Shown here in pieces: positions 8,177 to 16,566 of a DNA stretch of 64,000 nt. Position numbers and translations under genes: made by a program. The DNA comes from Camelimonas abortus. Lineage in GTDB: Bacteria > Pseudomonadota > Alphaproteobacteria > Rhizobiales > Beijerinckiaceae. The notes beneath the pieces were generated by a model that ran no database searches, was not told where the DNA came from, and worked only from the letters and a program-made list of their open reading frames with translations. Location of the stretch: NCBI RefSeq assembly GCF_042647165.1, contig NZ_JBHRUV010000017.1. The stretch is one strand, 5' to 3'. Position 1 is the stretch's first letter. Each line of letters begins with the position of its first letter.

Positions 8177-9175
8177 ATGAGCCTGCCCAAGATCCTGTCA
8201 GAACGCCTCAGTCTCCCCGCCATCGCCTCGCCGCTGTTCATCATCTCCGGACCGGAGCTGGTGATCGCCCAGTGCAAGGCCGGCATCATCGGCAGTTTTC
8301 CGGCGCTCAACGCGCGGCCCAAGGAGTTGCTGGACGAATGGCTGCACCAGATCCGCGAAGAGCTCGCCGCCCACGACCGCGACCATCCTGACCAGCCGTC
8401 CGCCCCCTTCGCCGTCAACCAGATCGTGCACCGCTCCAACAACCGTCTGGAGCATGACCTCGAACTGTGCGTGAAGCACAAGGTGCCGGTGATCATCACC
8501 TCGCTCGGCGCCCGCGAGGACGTGAACAGGGCGATCCACAGCTATGGCGGCGTGGTGCTGCACGACGTGATCAACAACAGCTTCGCCCGCAAGGCGGTCG
8601 AGAAGGGCGCCGACGGACTGATCGCCGTTGCGGCCGGCGCCGGCGGCCATGCCGGCACGCTGTCGCCGATGGCGCTGCTGCAGGACATTCGCGAATGGTT
8701 TGACGGGCCGCTCGCCCTCTCCGGCGCCATCGCCACCGGCCGGTCAATCCTCGCCGCCCAGGCGATGGGCGCGGACCTCGCCTATATTGGCTCCGCCTTC
8801 ATCGCCACGAAGGAGGCCAACGCCAACGACGACTACAAGCGCGCCATCGTCGAAGGCGATTCATCGGAGATCGTGTACAGCAACCTGTTCACCGGCGTGC
8901 ACGGCAACTACCTGCGCTCGTCCATCATCCGCGCCGGTCTTGATCCGGACAATCTGCCGACCTCCGATCCTTCCAAGATGAATTTCAGCGACGACGGCAA
9001 GCAGATCAAGCCGTGGCGCGACATCTGGGGCTCCGGCCAGGGCATCGGCCCGGTGAAGGAGGTGATTCCGGCCGGAGAAATGATCGCCCGCTTCCGGCGG
9101 GAGTACGCCGAGGCGCTGGCCGACCTCAACGCCCGCGCCGCGCGCTTCTGCCAGCTGCCGCTGGCGGCGGAATAA
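8177..9175 (+). CDS. NAD(P)H-dependent flavin oxidoreductase / nitronate monooxygenase-like protein
   Basis: A 332-residue TIM-barrel FMN protein of the 2-nitropropane dioxygenase/nitronate monooxygenase family. Landmarks are PLFIISGPELVIAQCKAG near the N-terminus, the phosphate/flavin loop GADGLIAVAAGAGGHAG (about 147-163) with its conserved histidine, and LSGAIATGRSILAAQAMGAD for FMN phosphate binding. Family members oxidise nitronates or act as enoyl reductases or quinone reductases, so the substrate is open. An in-frame extension to 7973 is rejected: ATG at 8177 has the strong ribosome site GAGGAGG 6 bases upstream, and the upstream translation is unlike the family. It probably forms a transcription unit with the crotonase gene 204 bp downstream. 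Confidence 0.85.
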   Translation: MSLPKILSERLSLPAIASPLFIISGPELVIAQCKAGIIGSFPALNARPKELLDEWLHQIREELAAHDRDHPDQPSAPFAVNQIVHRSNNRLEHDLELCVKHKVPVIITSLGAREDVNRAIHSYGGVVLHDVINNSFARKAVEKGADGLIAVAAGAGGHAGTLSPMALLQDIREWFDGPLALSGAIATGRSILAAQAMGADLAYIGSAFIATKEANANDDYKRAIVEGDSSEIVYSNLFTGVHGNYLRSSIIRAGLDPDNLPTSDPSKMNFSDDGKQIKPWRDIWGSGQGIGPVKEVIPAGEMIARFRREYAEALADLNARAARFCQLPLAAE

Positions 9176-9242
9176 GATCTTCGCCGCAGGGGGGCGGCCC
9201 GGAGGCCGCCTCCATGGCGGGCGGAAAACGTCCCGGCGCCGG

Positions 9243-9260
9243 GTCTGCCTGAAGGCAGAC
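9243..9260 (+). other. Hairpin between flavoprotein and crotonase genes
   Basis: GTCTGCC-TGAA-GGCAGAC forms a perfect 7-bp stem with a 4-base loop, itself flanked by complementary GC-rich sequence. A second stem GGCGGCC-CGGA-GGCCGCC lies just upstream (about 9194-9211). Neither is followed by a T-tract, so they may be mRNA-processing or stability elements rather than terminators. Confidence 0.45.
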
Positions 9261-9379
9261 GCCGGCGGCGCATGTTTCTCCGTCCGCGCCAGATCGCCCG
9301 GGCCCGCGCCCGGACGCCGCAGGGACCGCCGGCCCTGATAACGGCGGCCTGAATACGGAAACGCAAAGGGAGAAACGCC

Positions 9380-10129
9380 ATGACGGACCAGATCGTCACC
9401 AGCGTGGATGACGGCGTGCTGACCATCCGGATGAACCGTCCGGAGAAGAAAAACGCCCTCAACCGCGCGATGTATCTGACCATGACCGAGGCGCTGCAGG
9501 AGGCGGACCGCAACCCTGACGTCCGGGTCGCCATCATCACCGGCGTGGCGGACAGCTTCACCGCCGGCAACGACCTGAATGACTTCCTCGCGGCCAAACC
9601 CGGCGAGGAAAGCGGCGGCAGCATCTTCATCCGGGCGCTGCCGCAGTTCAGCAAGCCGCTCATCGCCGCCGTAAACGGCCTTGCTGTGGGCATCGGCGTC
9701 ACCATGCTGCTGCATTGCGACCTCGTCTATGCGTCGACGCAAGCGCGTCTGCAGACCCCGTTCGTGTCCCTGGGCGTGGTGCCAGAGGCGGCCTCCAGCC
9801 TGCTGCTGCCGCGCCTCGTCGGCCACCAGCGCGCCAGCGAGCTGCTGCTGTTCGGAGATTTCTTCTCCGCCGGGCGGGCGGAGCAGCTCGGCATCGTCAA
9901 TGAAGTCGTGGAGCCGGAGAAACTGGAGGAAAGGGCGCGTGAGGCGGCCCGGCGCATCTGCGCCCAGCCGGCGGCGGCGGTGATCGCCACCAAGGCGCTG
10001 CTGCGCAGCCGCAGGACGCTGACGCCCTTGGAGCGGTTCAGGGAGGAAGGCGAAGCCTTTGAGGCCTGTCTCCATTCGCCCGAATCACGGGCGGCCATGC
10101 AGGCGCGTCTCAACAGGAAGAGCGCCTGA
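9380..10129 (+). CDS. Crotonase family protein, delta3-delta2-enoyl-CoA isomerase type
   Basis: A 249-residue enoyl-CoA hydratase/isomerase-fold protein that acts on acyl-CoA thioesters. The oxyanion-hole region is SFTAGNDLNDF (about 59-69). The two glutamates of true hydratases are absent: the first position is Thr108 in GIGVTMLLHCD and the second is Phe128 in TPFVSLG. A glutamate at 136 in LGVVPEAASS matches the single catalytic acid of delta3,delta2-enoyl-CoA isomerases. It therefore probably shifts double bonds rather than adding water. The ATG at 9380 follows AAGGGAGAAACGCC. With the two dehydrogenases it completes part of a beta-oxidation-like set for unsaturated or ring-derived acyl-CoA (inference). 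Confidence 0.82.
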   Translation: MTDQIVTSVDDGVLTIRMNRPEKKNALNRAMYLTMTEALQEADRNPDVRVAIITGVADSFTAGNDLNDFLAAKPGEESGGSIFIRALPQFSKPLIAAVNGLAVGIGVTMLLHCDLVYASTQARLQTPFVSLGVVPEAASSLLLPRLVGHQRASELLLFGDFFSAGRAEQLGIVNEVVEPEKLEERAREAARRICAQPAAAVIATKALLRSRRTLTPLERFREEGEAFEACLHSPESRAAMQARLNRKSA

Positions 10130-10150
10130 AGCGCGGTCACGGGCGCTGGA

Positions 10151-10195
10151 TTGACGGGCCGTCAACGCCTACATGCAGGAGCGACAGCTCCTGCA
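10151..10195 (+). promoter_or_regulatory. Two perfect inverted repeats in the hslVU leader
   Basis: TTGACGG-G-CCGTCAA (10151-10165) is a perfect palindrome. Nine bases later TGCAGGAGC-GACA-GCTCCTGCA (10174-10195) forms a perfect 9-bp stem with a 4-base loop that ends 17 bases before the hslV start. There is no T-tract. The first may be an operator or half of a terminator for the upstream gene; the second could be an RNA element controlling hslV translation. Confidence 0.5.
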
Positions 10196-10212
10196 CCCGT
10201 AGGGATAGACGC

Positions 10213-10782
10213 ATGCACACCGACGGCCCTCCCGTGTTTCACGCCACCACAATCCTCATGGTCCGCAAGGGCGGCAAGGTCGTCATGGGGGGCGACGGCC
10301 AGGTGAGCCTTGGCCAGACCGTGGTCAAGGGCAACGCCCGCAAGGTGCGCCGTCTCGCCGGCGGCTCGGTGATCGGCGGTTTCGCCGGCGCCACCGCGGA
10401 CGCCTTCACCCTGTTCGAACGGCTTGAGGCGAAGCTCGAACAGTATCCGGCCCAGCTGACCCGCGCCTGCGTGGAGCTGGCCAAGGACTGGCGCACCGAC
10501 CGTTACCTGCGCCGCCTTGAGGCGATGATGCTGGTGGCGGATCGCAACGTAAGCCTGCTGCTCTCCGGCACGGGCGACGTGCTTGAGCCGGAGGCCCATC
10601 CAGAAGGATGGGTGATGGCCATTGGCTCCGGCGGCAATTTTGCGCTCGCTGCGGCGCTCGCCCTGCTCGACACCGACCGGGACGCCGAAACCATCGTGCG
10701 CAAGGCCATGACCATCGCGGCCGACATCTGCGTCTACACCAACCGCAACCTGGTCATCGAAAGTCTCGACGACGCCTCCTGA
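10213..10782 (+). CDS. hslV: ATP-dependent protease HslVU, peptidase subunit
   Basis: HslV is the proteasome-like peptidase of the cytoplasmic HslVU (ClpYQ) complex that degrades misfolded and regulatory proteins. The 189-residue product carries a short propeptide ending HATTIL, so cleavage would expose the catalytic threonine at residue 12 or 13. Further family features are KGGKVVMGGDGQVSLGQT and IGSGGNFALAAALAL. Length and sequence are normal. It is followed 33 bp later by hslU, the classical operon. The leader contains two perfect inverted repeats. Heat-shock (sigma-32) control would be expected, but no convincing sigma-32 promoter is seen. Confidence 0.97.
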   Translation: MHTDGPPVFHATTILMVRKGGKVVMGGDGQVSLGQTVVKGNARKVRRLAGGSVIGGFAGATADAFTLFERLEAKLEQYPAQLTRACVELAKDWRTDRYLRRLEAMMLVADRNVSLLLSGTGDVLEPEAHPEGWVMAIGSGGNFALAAALALLDTDRDAETIVRKAMTIAADICVYTNRNLVIESLDDAS

Positions 10783-10815
10783 CCAGCCAGCCTCGCACCT
10801 CAACCGGGAACGGTC

Positions 10816-12123
10816 ATGACCACTTTCTCCCCCCGTGAAATCGTCTCCGAGCTCGACCGGCATATCGTCGGCCAGAAGGATGCCAAGCGCGCCGTCGCCA
10901 TCGCCCTGCGCAACCGCTGGCGCCGGCAGCAGCTCGACCCTGCCCTTCGCGACGAGGTCACGCCCAAGAACATCCTGATGATCGGCCCCACGGGCTGCGG
11001 CAAGACCGAGATCGCGCGGCGCCTCGCGCGTCTCGCCGGCGCGCCGTTCATCAAGGTGGAGGCGACGAAGTTCACGGAGGTCGGTTATGTAGGCCGCGAC
11101 GTGGAGCAGATCATCCGCGATCTGGTCGAGATCGCCATCGGCCTCGTCAGGACCAACCGGCGCAAGGACGTGATGGCCCGCGCCCAGCTCGCCGCCGAGG
11201 AGCGCGTGCTCGACGCGCTGGTGGGCAAGACCGCCGGCGCCGCAACCCGCGAGTCATTTCGCCGCAAGCTGCGCGACGGCCTTCTCGACGACAGGGAGAT
11301 CGAAATCGAGCTGCAGGCGCCGGCCATGGGCATGCCGATGTTCGAAGTTCCCGGCGTGCCCGGCGCGTCCATGGGGGCGATCAATCTGGGCGACATTTTC
11401 GGAAAGGCGCTGGGCGGACGGATGAAGAGCCGGCGCACCACCGTGCGCGACGCCTATGAACCGCTGGTGACCGAAGAATGCGACCGGCTGCTCGACCAGG
11501 ACCAGATCGTCCAGGAGGCGATCCGCCAAGTGGAGAATCACGGCATCGTCTTCATCGACGAGATCGACAAGATCTGCGTGCGCGAGCAGCGGGTGGGCGG
11601 CGATGTTTCACGTGAAGGCGTGCAGCGCGACCTGCTGCCGCTGATCGAGGGCACCACCGTCTCCACCAAATACGGGCCGGTGAAGACCGACCACGTCCTG
11701 TTCATCGCTTCCGGCGCCTTCCATGTGGCCAAGCCGTCCGACCTGCTGCCGGAGCTTCAGGGGCGCCTGCCCATCCGCGTCGAGCTTTCGCCGCTGAATG
11801 AAAGCGACTTCCGCCGCATTCTCACCGAAACGGAAGCCAACCTGATCCGGCAGTCGGTGGCGATGATGGCGACGGAAGGCGTGGAGCTTGAGTTCACGAG
11901 CGACGCCATCGACGCCATCGCCCGAACGGCGGTGGAGGTGAACGCCTCTGTCGAGAACATCGGCGCCCGCCGCCTGCAGACCGTCATGGAACGCGTGCTG
12001 GAGGACATCTCGTTCACCGCCACCGACCGCAGCGGCGAGAAGATCGTCATCGACGCGGCCTATGTGGAGTCCCGCCTCGGCGACCTCGCCCGCAACGCGG
12101 ACCTCAGCCGCTTCATCCTCTGA
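10816..12123 (+). CDS. hslU: ATP-dependent protease HslVU, ATPase subunit
   Basis: HslU is the AAA+ unfoldase that feeds substrates to HslV. The 435-residue protein has the N-terminal family signature SELDRHIVGQKDAKRAVAIA, Walker A GPTGCGKTEIA near residue 56, the substrate-gripping pore motif GYVGRD, Walker B IVFIDEIDKI, and the C-terminal tail LSRFIL that docks into HslV. Everything expected is present. A parS-like sequence lies within the codons for GDVSREGV. It ends convergently with the MFS gene, 66 bp away. Confidence 0.98.
   Translation: MTTFSPREIVSELDRHIVGQKDAKRAVAIALRNRWRRQQLDPALRDEVTPKNILMIGPTGCGKTEIARRLARLAGAPFIKVEATKFTEVGYVGRDVEQIIRDLVEIAIGLVRTNRRKDVMARAQLAAEERVLDALVGKTAGAATRESFRRKLRDGLLDDREIEIELQAPAMGMPMFEVPGVPGASMGAINLGDIFGKALGGRMKSRRTTVRDAYEPLVTEECDRLLDQDQIVQEAIRQVENHGIVFIDEIDKICVREQRVGGDVSREGVQRDLLPLIEGTTVSTKYGPVKTDHVLFIASGAFHVAKPSDLLPELQGRLPIRVELSPLNESDFRRILTETEANLIRQSVAMMATEGVELEFTSDAIDAIARTAVEVNASVENIGARRLQTVMERVLEDISFTATDRSGEKIVIDAAYVESRLGDLARNADLSRFIL
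11604..11619. other. Degenerate parS-like sequence inside hslU
   Basis: TGTTTCACGTGAAGGC keeps the first 13 bases of the canonical parS and loses the last three. It encodes DVSREG, so the match may come partly from codon choice. It lies about 10 kb from the candidate origin. Confidence 0.35.
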
Positions 12124-12189
12124 CGGCGCCAGCCTCCCTGCCCGCTCCCCACGGGGCGACCGGGCGGGGACGGGCGCCTTCACGCGGGT

Positions 12190-13428
12190 TCAGGCGCGCC
12201 GGCGGCGCTGGCGCGCCACGAACCAGAGCGTCAGCAGCGGCGTCAGCGCCGCCGCGACGACAAGACCCGGCTGGCCGCCCCAGCGGTCGAAGGCAGGACC
12301 GACGATCGCCACGCCCACCGTCTGGCCGATGAACAGCGATGAGGCGAACAGCGATACGGCGGCGCCGCGCGCTTCCGGCGCCATCTGGGTGGCGTTGGTC
12401 TGCAGAGTGTTGTGCAGCATGTAGAACGAGAAGCCGCACAACACCGAGGCGATGACGGCGCCCGCAAGCGCCGGCGTGAACGCCACCGCCAGAAAGGCGA
12501 GCGCCAGGCCCGCGCCGCCGCCCAGCACAAGGCCGCGTTCGCCAAACCGCTTCACCAGCCGCCCGGCGTTCATGGCGTAGGCCAGACCGCCAAAACCGAA
12601 CACGCCGAGCACGCCGCCGGCGACCGCAGCCCCTACCCCGAACCGCCGCTGCAGCTCCGCGCCGACATAGGCCCATGAGCCGAAAACGATGGCGCCTTCC
12701 AGAAACACCATCACCACCACCGTGCGCGGCCACCACCGCCCCAGCAGCGACAGCATGGCGCCGACGCCTTTCAGCACGCTGGCTCCAGGGGCGCGCTGTC
12801 CGGCCGGATGATCCTTGCGCAGCAGGTCGGAGACCAGACCGGCAGCGGCCAGCAGGTAAAGCCCGCCAAGGGTGAAAAACACCTCGCGCCAGCTCATGAA
12901 CTCGCTCAGCGCCCCGCCGGCGGCCTGGCCGAACACCAGACCAAGGATCTGGCCGGTCATGAACCTGGCGAGGACGGACTGGCGCTGGTCGTAAGGCACG
13001 ACGTCGCCGATCCAGGCCATGGACAGGGGTATGATCGCCGCCGCCGTGGCCCCTGACAGAAACCGCGCCGCCGCAAGCGACGTCAGGGATCCGGCAAGAG
13101 CGCTGGCCGCCACCCCGAATGACGACAGGAACGTCGCCACGGCCACCATGCGGTACTTGCCAAAAATGTCGCCGACCGGGCCATAAATCGCCTGAAGCAG
13201 TCCGTAGGATACGGAGAATGCGGCCACCACGAGACCAGCATCTCCAGGCGAGACGCCGAAATCCCTGCCGATGTCGGGCAACAGCGGATCGGCGACGCGG
13301 GCGGTGGCGGCGCTGACGAAGGAGGCGAGCGCGAGGAAGAAAATGGGCCGGCCAACCCGCGTCGCGGCGGGGGCTTCGGACGCCGCCGCGTCAGACGCGT
13401 CGGGACCGGACGATGCAGGGACGGTCAT
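12190..13428 (-). CDS. MFS transporter, drug/metabolite exporter type
   Basis: A 412-residue major facilitator with about 12 membrane segments. The loop between helices 2 and 3 reads YGPVGDIFGKYRMV, the family's GxxxDxxGRR-like motif, and VADPLLPDIGRDFGVS near the N-terminus is typical of the DHA1-like exporter branch. It probably exports small molecules by proton antiport. The reading frame stays open for another 279 codons upstream, but ATG at 13428 begins a normal short cytoplasmic N-terminus, and the upstream translation is low-complexity antisense to murJ. It diverges from murJ and converges on hslU. Substrate unknown. Confidence 0.85.
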   Translation of the reverse strand: MTVPASSGPDASDAAASEAPAATRVGRPIFFLALASFVSAATARVADPLLPDIGRDFGVSPGDAGLVVAAFSVSYGLLQAIYGPVGDIFGKYRMVAVATFLSSFGVAASALAGSLTSLAAARFLSGATAAAIIPLSMAWIGDVVPYDQRQSVLARFMTGQILGLVFGQAAGGALSEFMSWREVFFTLGGLYLLAAAGLVSDLLRKDHPAGQRAPGASVLKGVGAMLSLLGRWWPRTVVVMVFLEGAIVFGSWAYVGAELQRRFGVGAAVAGGVLGVFGFGGLAYAMNAGRLVKRFGERGLVLGGGAGLALAFLAVAFTPALAGAVIASVLCGFSFYMLHNTLQTNATQMAPEARGAAVSLFASSLFIGQTVGVAIVGPAFDRWGGQPGLVVAAALTPLLTLWFVARQRRRRA

Positions 13429-13614
13429 GGCTTCCTTCTGGGGCCAGGGGACGGACGGCGGTCGCCATCCGGGGTGGTGACAGTTGCGCGGACGTGCAGC
13501 ATAGGAAAGCGTCTGCGCCAATGCACGTCCCTGCCATGACGCGCTTGCGCACGTACGACAGGATGCGCCCATGAAAATTCCGTTACGGCGCCGCGCCGGC
13601 AGGCAGCGTCCCTC

Positions 13615-15189
13615 ATGAGCCTGGCGCGTCCGGCCCTGGCGGTCGGCCTCGCCGGGGCCGTCTCCCGCATTCTCGGTTACGTACGCGACGTGCTGCTGGC
13701 GGCGACCTTCGGCGCCGGCCCGGCCGTCGAAGCCTTTCTGGCCGCCCTGCGCCTGCCGGACGCGCTGCGCCGCATTCTCAGCGACGGCGGCCTCAACGGC
13801 GTGCTGACGCCTCTCTATTTGCAGCTGAAGCTGCGTGACGGCGACGAGGCGGCGGCTGGCTTCGCCCGTGACTGCATCGCCGGCGGCGCGATTGTGCTCG
13901 CGCTTGTGGCCGGCGTCATGGCGCTGTGCGCCGGCGCCCTGGTCGCGCTTGCGGCGCCGGGTCTCGGCGCCGCGCCGGAGATCGCCGCTACCGCCAGCCG
14001 CTGGTTCGCGGTCATGACGCCGTTCATGGCGTTCACGACGCTTGCCAGCCTGGCGGGAGCCTTTCTCAACGCCGAGCGCCGTTTTCTCATTCCCGCGCTG
14101 GCGCCGGCGGTGATGAACGCGGTTCTGGTCGTCGCCTGGCTGCTGGTTCCGGCGATCACGACGACGCCGGAGCGGATGGGCGCCATCATGGCCGCCGCGC
14201 TCAGCGCCGCCGGCGCCGTGCAGCTGGCGCTGGCCCTGGGCCAGACCGGCCGGATCACCGCCCACGCCCGGTTATGGCTGGCGGCGCGCTCGCGCGAGGT
14301 CATTGGACGGGCGCTGCGGGTGATGGCGCCGGCCATGGTGGCCTCCGCCGGCATTCCCCTGGTCGGCGTCGCCGGCGCTGCGGTCGCCTCCCGTGAACAA
14401 GGGGCGCTGGTATGGTTCTATTACGCCGAGCGGCTGTTCGGGCTGCCGCTGTCGCTTGGCAGCGTGGTCATCGGCTCCGTGGTGCTGACCCGGCTCAGCG
14501 AAGGGCGCGCCATGGCGGAGACGACCGGCGCGCCGCCGCGCGACGGCGCGCTGGACGTTCACCTGTCGCTGGCGCTGGCCTGGGGTTTTCCCGCCGCAAC
14601 TGGCCTTGCGCTGGTGGCGGCGCCTGCGGTCGACGTCCTGTTCCGGCGCGGCGCGTTCGAGACGGCGGACGTCGCCGCAACGGCGGCGATCCTGGCTTGG
14701 CTGGCGCCAGGCCTGCCGGCCGCCCTGGCGGCGCGGGTGTTCCAGCAACAGTTGCTGGCGCGCGGCGACGTATGGATAGCCGCCCTGTCCGGCGCCGCCG
14801 GAATCGTCGCCACCGCCGCGGCCGCCGCCGCCGCCCAGGCGCGCTGGGGCGCGCCGGGCCTTGGTTGCGGCGTCTCGGTGGGCATGGCGGTCCTGTGTCT
14901 GGGCAATTGCGTGGCGACGGCGGCGCGGTGCGGCTGGCGTCCCGGATGGCGACTGGGCCGACAGCTGGCGCTGCAGGCCGGCGCCGCGACCGTGATGGGC
15001 TGTGTCCTTGCGCTGGCGCTCTCCTGGATCGCCAGCCGCATGCAGCATGCTGGCGACGCCGGACGCATGCTGTCCGTTCTGGCGCTATGCGCCGGCGGCG
15101 CGGCGACATACGGCCTGCTGGCATGGGCGACGGGCGCCCTGCCGAAACCGGGAGACGACGGTCAGCTCCGCCGTCGCAAACGCACGTAG
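13615..15189 (+). CDS. murJ: Lipid II flippase MurJ (MviN)
   Basis: MurJ flips the peptidoglycan precursor lipid II across the inner membrane. The 524-residue protein is almost wholly hydrophobic, with about 14 predicted segments. It shows the MviN features SRILGYVRDVLLAATFGAG near the N-terminus, DALRRILSDGGLNGVLTPLY, and conserved residues in VWFYYAERLFGLPLSLGSVVI. The length is normal for the family. The C-terminus overlaps the convergent Smr gene by 28 bp. MurJ is not usual between hslU and smr in related genomes as I know them, so its position may be a local rearrangement (inference). Confidence 0.93.
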   Translation: MSLARPALAVGLAGAVSRILGYVRDVLLAATFGAGPAVEAFLAALRLPDALRRILSDGGLNGVLTPLYLQLKLRDGDEAAAGFARDCIAGGAIVLALVAGVMALCAGALVALAAPGLGAAPEIAATASRWFAVMTPFMAFTTLASLAGAFLNAERRFLIPALAPAVMNAVLVVAWLLVPAITTTPERMGAIMAAALSAAGAVQLALALGQTGRITAHARLWLAARSREVIGRALRVMAPAMVASAGIPLVGVAGAAVASREQGALVWFYYAERLFGLPLSLGSVVIGSVVLTRLSEGRAMAETTGAPPRDGALDVHLSLALAWGFPAATGLALVAAPAVDVLFRRGAFETADVAATAAILAWLAPGLPAALAARVFQQQLLARGDVWIAALSGAAGIVATAAAAAAAQARWGAPGLGCGVSVGMAVLCLGNCVATAARCGWRPGWRLGRQLALQAGAATVMGCVLALALSWIASRMQHAGDAGRMLSVLALCAGGAATYGLLAWATGALPKPGDDGQLRRRKRT

Positions 15190-15737
15190 AGCGCCCCTTC
15201 CCCGCCGTGTCTCTGGTCCGCCGGTTCGAAGCCGAGCACGATGTGCCGCAGTTCGGGCGATTCGAGAATGAGCGGCGTCAGGCGGCGCAACACGCCCCGC
15301 TCATGCCACCATACTCCCCGCTCCTCCTCATGAAGGCGCGTCGATCCTTTCCCGGTCACCACGAGCACCGTACGGCGGCCGGCCATATAGGACCGGTGCA
15401 GGAACTCGCGCAGCGCCCGGATCGCTTCCGCCTGGCGCATGCCATGCAGATCAAGCCTGGCTTCGATGGTGACTGATCCGCGCACGATGGCGCGCCTCTC
15501 ACGGCGCGCCATCTGCATAACGGGCGGAACGACAGGCGCGACGGCCCGCGCCGCGGCGACGGGAACGGCGTCCCGTACAGGCGCGGCGGACGCGGGCGAC
15601 GGCGTGTCCGGCCCGGACGTCTGCGCCTTTTCCTCCAGCCGCCGCGCGCGGCCGGGAAGCGGCGCGACGCTGCGGGTGATGATCTCCCAGATGCGACGCT
15701 CGTCGGGACGAAGCTCACGCCTTCGCCTGCCGGCCAT
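15162..15737 (-). CDS. Smr domain-containing protein
   Basis: A 191-residue protein with a charged, Ala/Pro-rich N-terminal half and a C-terminal Smr domain (about 95-185). The domain contains LDLHGMRQAEAIRALREFL, the typical LDLHG motif, and VVTGKGSTRLHEEERGVW, the GKG motif. Smr domains are nucleases or DNA/RNA-binding modules; this DUF-type family is common in alphaproteobacteria near mltA and tim44. Its molecular job is not established. ATG at 15737 follows GGAGC and is preferred over an upstream in-frame start that would run into the Tim44 gene. Here it directly follows the Tim44 gene; mltA, often placed between them, is missing. Confidence 0.85.
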   Translation of the reverse strand: MAGRRRRELRPDERRIWEIITRSVAPLPGRARRLEEKAQTSGPDTPSPASAAPVRDAVPVAAARAVAPVVPPVMQMARRERRAIVRGSVTIEARLDLHGMRQAEAIRALREFLHRSYMAGRRTVLVVTGKGSTRLHEEERGVWWHERGVLRRLTPLILESPELRHIVLGFEPADQRHGGEGALYVRLRRRS

Positions 15738-15834
15738 GGGTGCTCCATCAGGATGCGGGGTGGACGGACCTTTCCGCTGGCTGCGTCCGCCGCAGGATCC
15801 GGAGAGCCGGCCCGGCTGAGTGGCGGTTTCCGGG

Positions 15835-16566
15835 TCAGGCGGACGCCGGCCCCCCTGTCGCCACAAGGCGCCAGTTCGGATCGCGACTGCCAGGCGCACG
15901 GGAGAAGGTCCAGAGATCGATGACCTCTACTACAGCCTCTGAATCGCCGTCGACAACTTCGCCGGCGGCGTCGCGCACGACCGACACCAGCGACGAGGTG
16001 AAACGAAGCGTCACCTCGGCGGTCCCGTTTTTCACCTCAACGTCGGTAATCTCGGGCTGGGCGATCGACACGAACGTGGTTTCCGCCCGTTCGCCATTTT
16101 TCTCGCGCGCGGCGATCACCCGGTCAAACCCATCGAAAACCTCCTTCGACAGCAGCGACCGCAGCGTCGCCCTGTCCCCCTGCGAGAAGGCCACGACAAT
16201 CGCTTCATATGCGGCGCGCGCGCCCTCCAGAAACCGCTTCACGTCGAAGTCCGGCTCCGCCGCGGAGATCTGGTCGAGACCAGCGGCCACCGCGGACCCC
16301 TCCTTCGCCACACCTTCCCAGCGGAAGGCCTGAACGGATTGCGGCCGCTCGCGGGCGTCTGCGGGCTGGGGCATGGGAATGACCTTCGCGCCGGGCTCGG
16401 CGTCGGCCGGCGCTTTGTCCGGCTTCGGCGGAACTTTCCGTGCGAACGGATCATAGGGCGGCCGCTCGTTGCCGGTGCGTTGCCCGAGAACGGATCGCAG
16501 CTTCCACAAAATGAACGCCGCCAGAGCCAGGAATACCAGGGTGAGCGGATCAAACGAGTCCTGCAT
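15835..16566 (-). CDS. Tim44/TimA family membrane-associated protein
   Basis: A 243-residue protein with one N-terminal membrane segment (about 8-24, LTLVFLALAAFILWKL), a Pro/Lys-rich linker (25-75) and a C-terminal Tim44-like domain (about 100-240). The domain contains FDVKRFLEGARAAYEAIVVAF and LSKEVFDGFDRVIAAREKNG. Bacterial members are thought to relate to mitochondrial Tim44 and may help assemble inner-membrane proteins; the bacterial role is poorly defined. It diverges from secB, an arrangement common in alphaproteobacteria, which supports a link with protein export or membrane biogenesis. No fxsA gene was found in the gap toward secB. Confidence 0.85.
   Translation of the reverse strand: MQDSFDPLTLVFLALAAFILWKLRSVLGQRTGNERPPYDPFARKVPPKPDKAPADAEPGAKVIPMPQPADARERPQSVQAFRWEGVAKEGSAVAAGLDQISAAEPDFDVKRFLEGARAAYEAIVVAFSQGDRATLRSLLSKEVFDGFDRVIAAREKNGERAETTFVSIAQPEITDVEVKNGTAEVTLRFTSSLVSVVRDAAGEVVDGDSEAVVEVIDLWTFSRAPGSRDPNWRLVATGGPASA

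Noticed and set aside
10238..10251. TGTTTCACGCC in hslV and similar TTTCACG half-sites near 23088 and 62340
   Set aside because: Only one half of parS is present and the palindrome is broken, so ParB binding is not expected.
13429..14265. Upstream extension of the MFS gene giving a 691-residue protein
   Set aside because: The extra 279 residues are low-complexity and antisense to murJ. The internal ATG at 13428 gives a normal MFS N-terminus.
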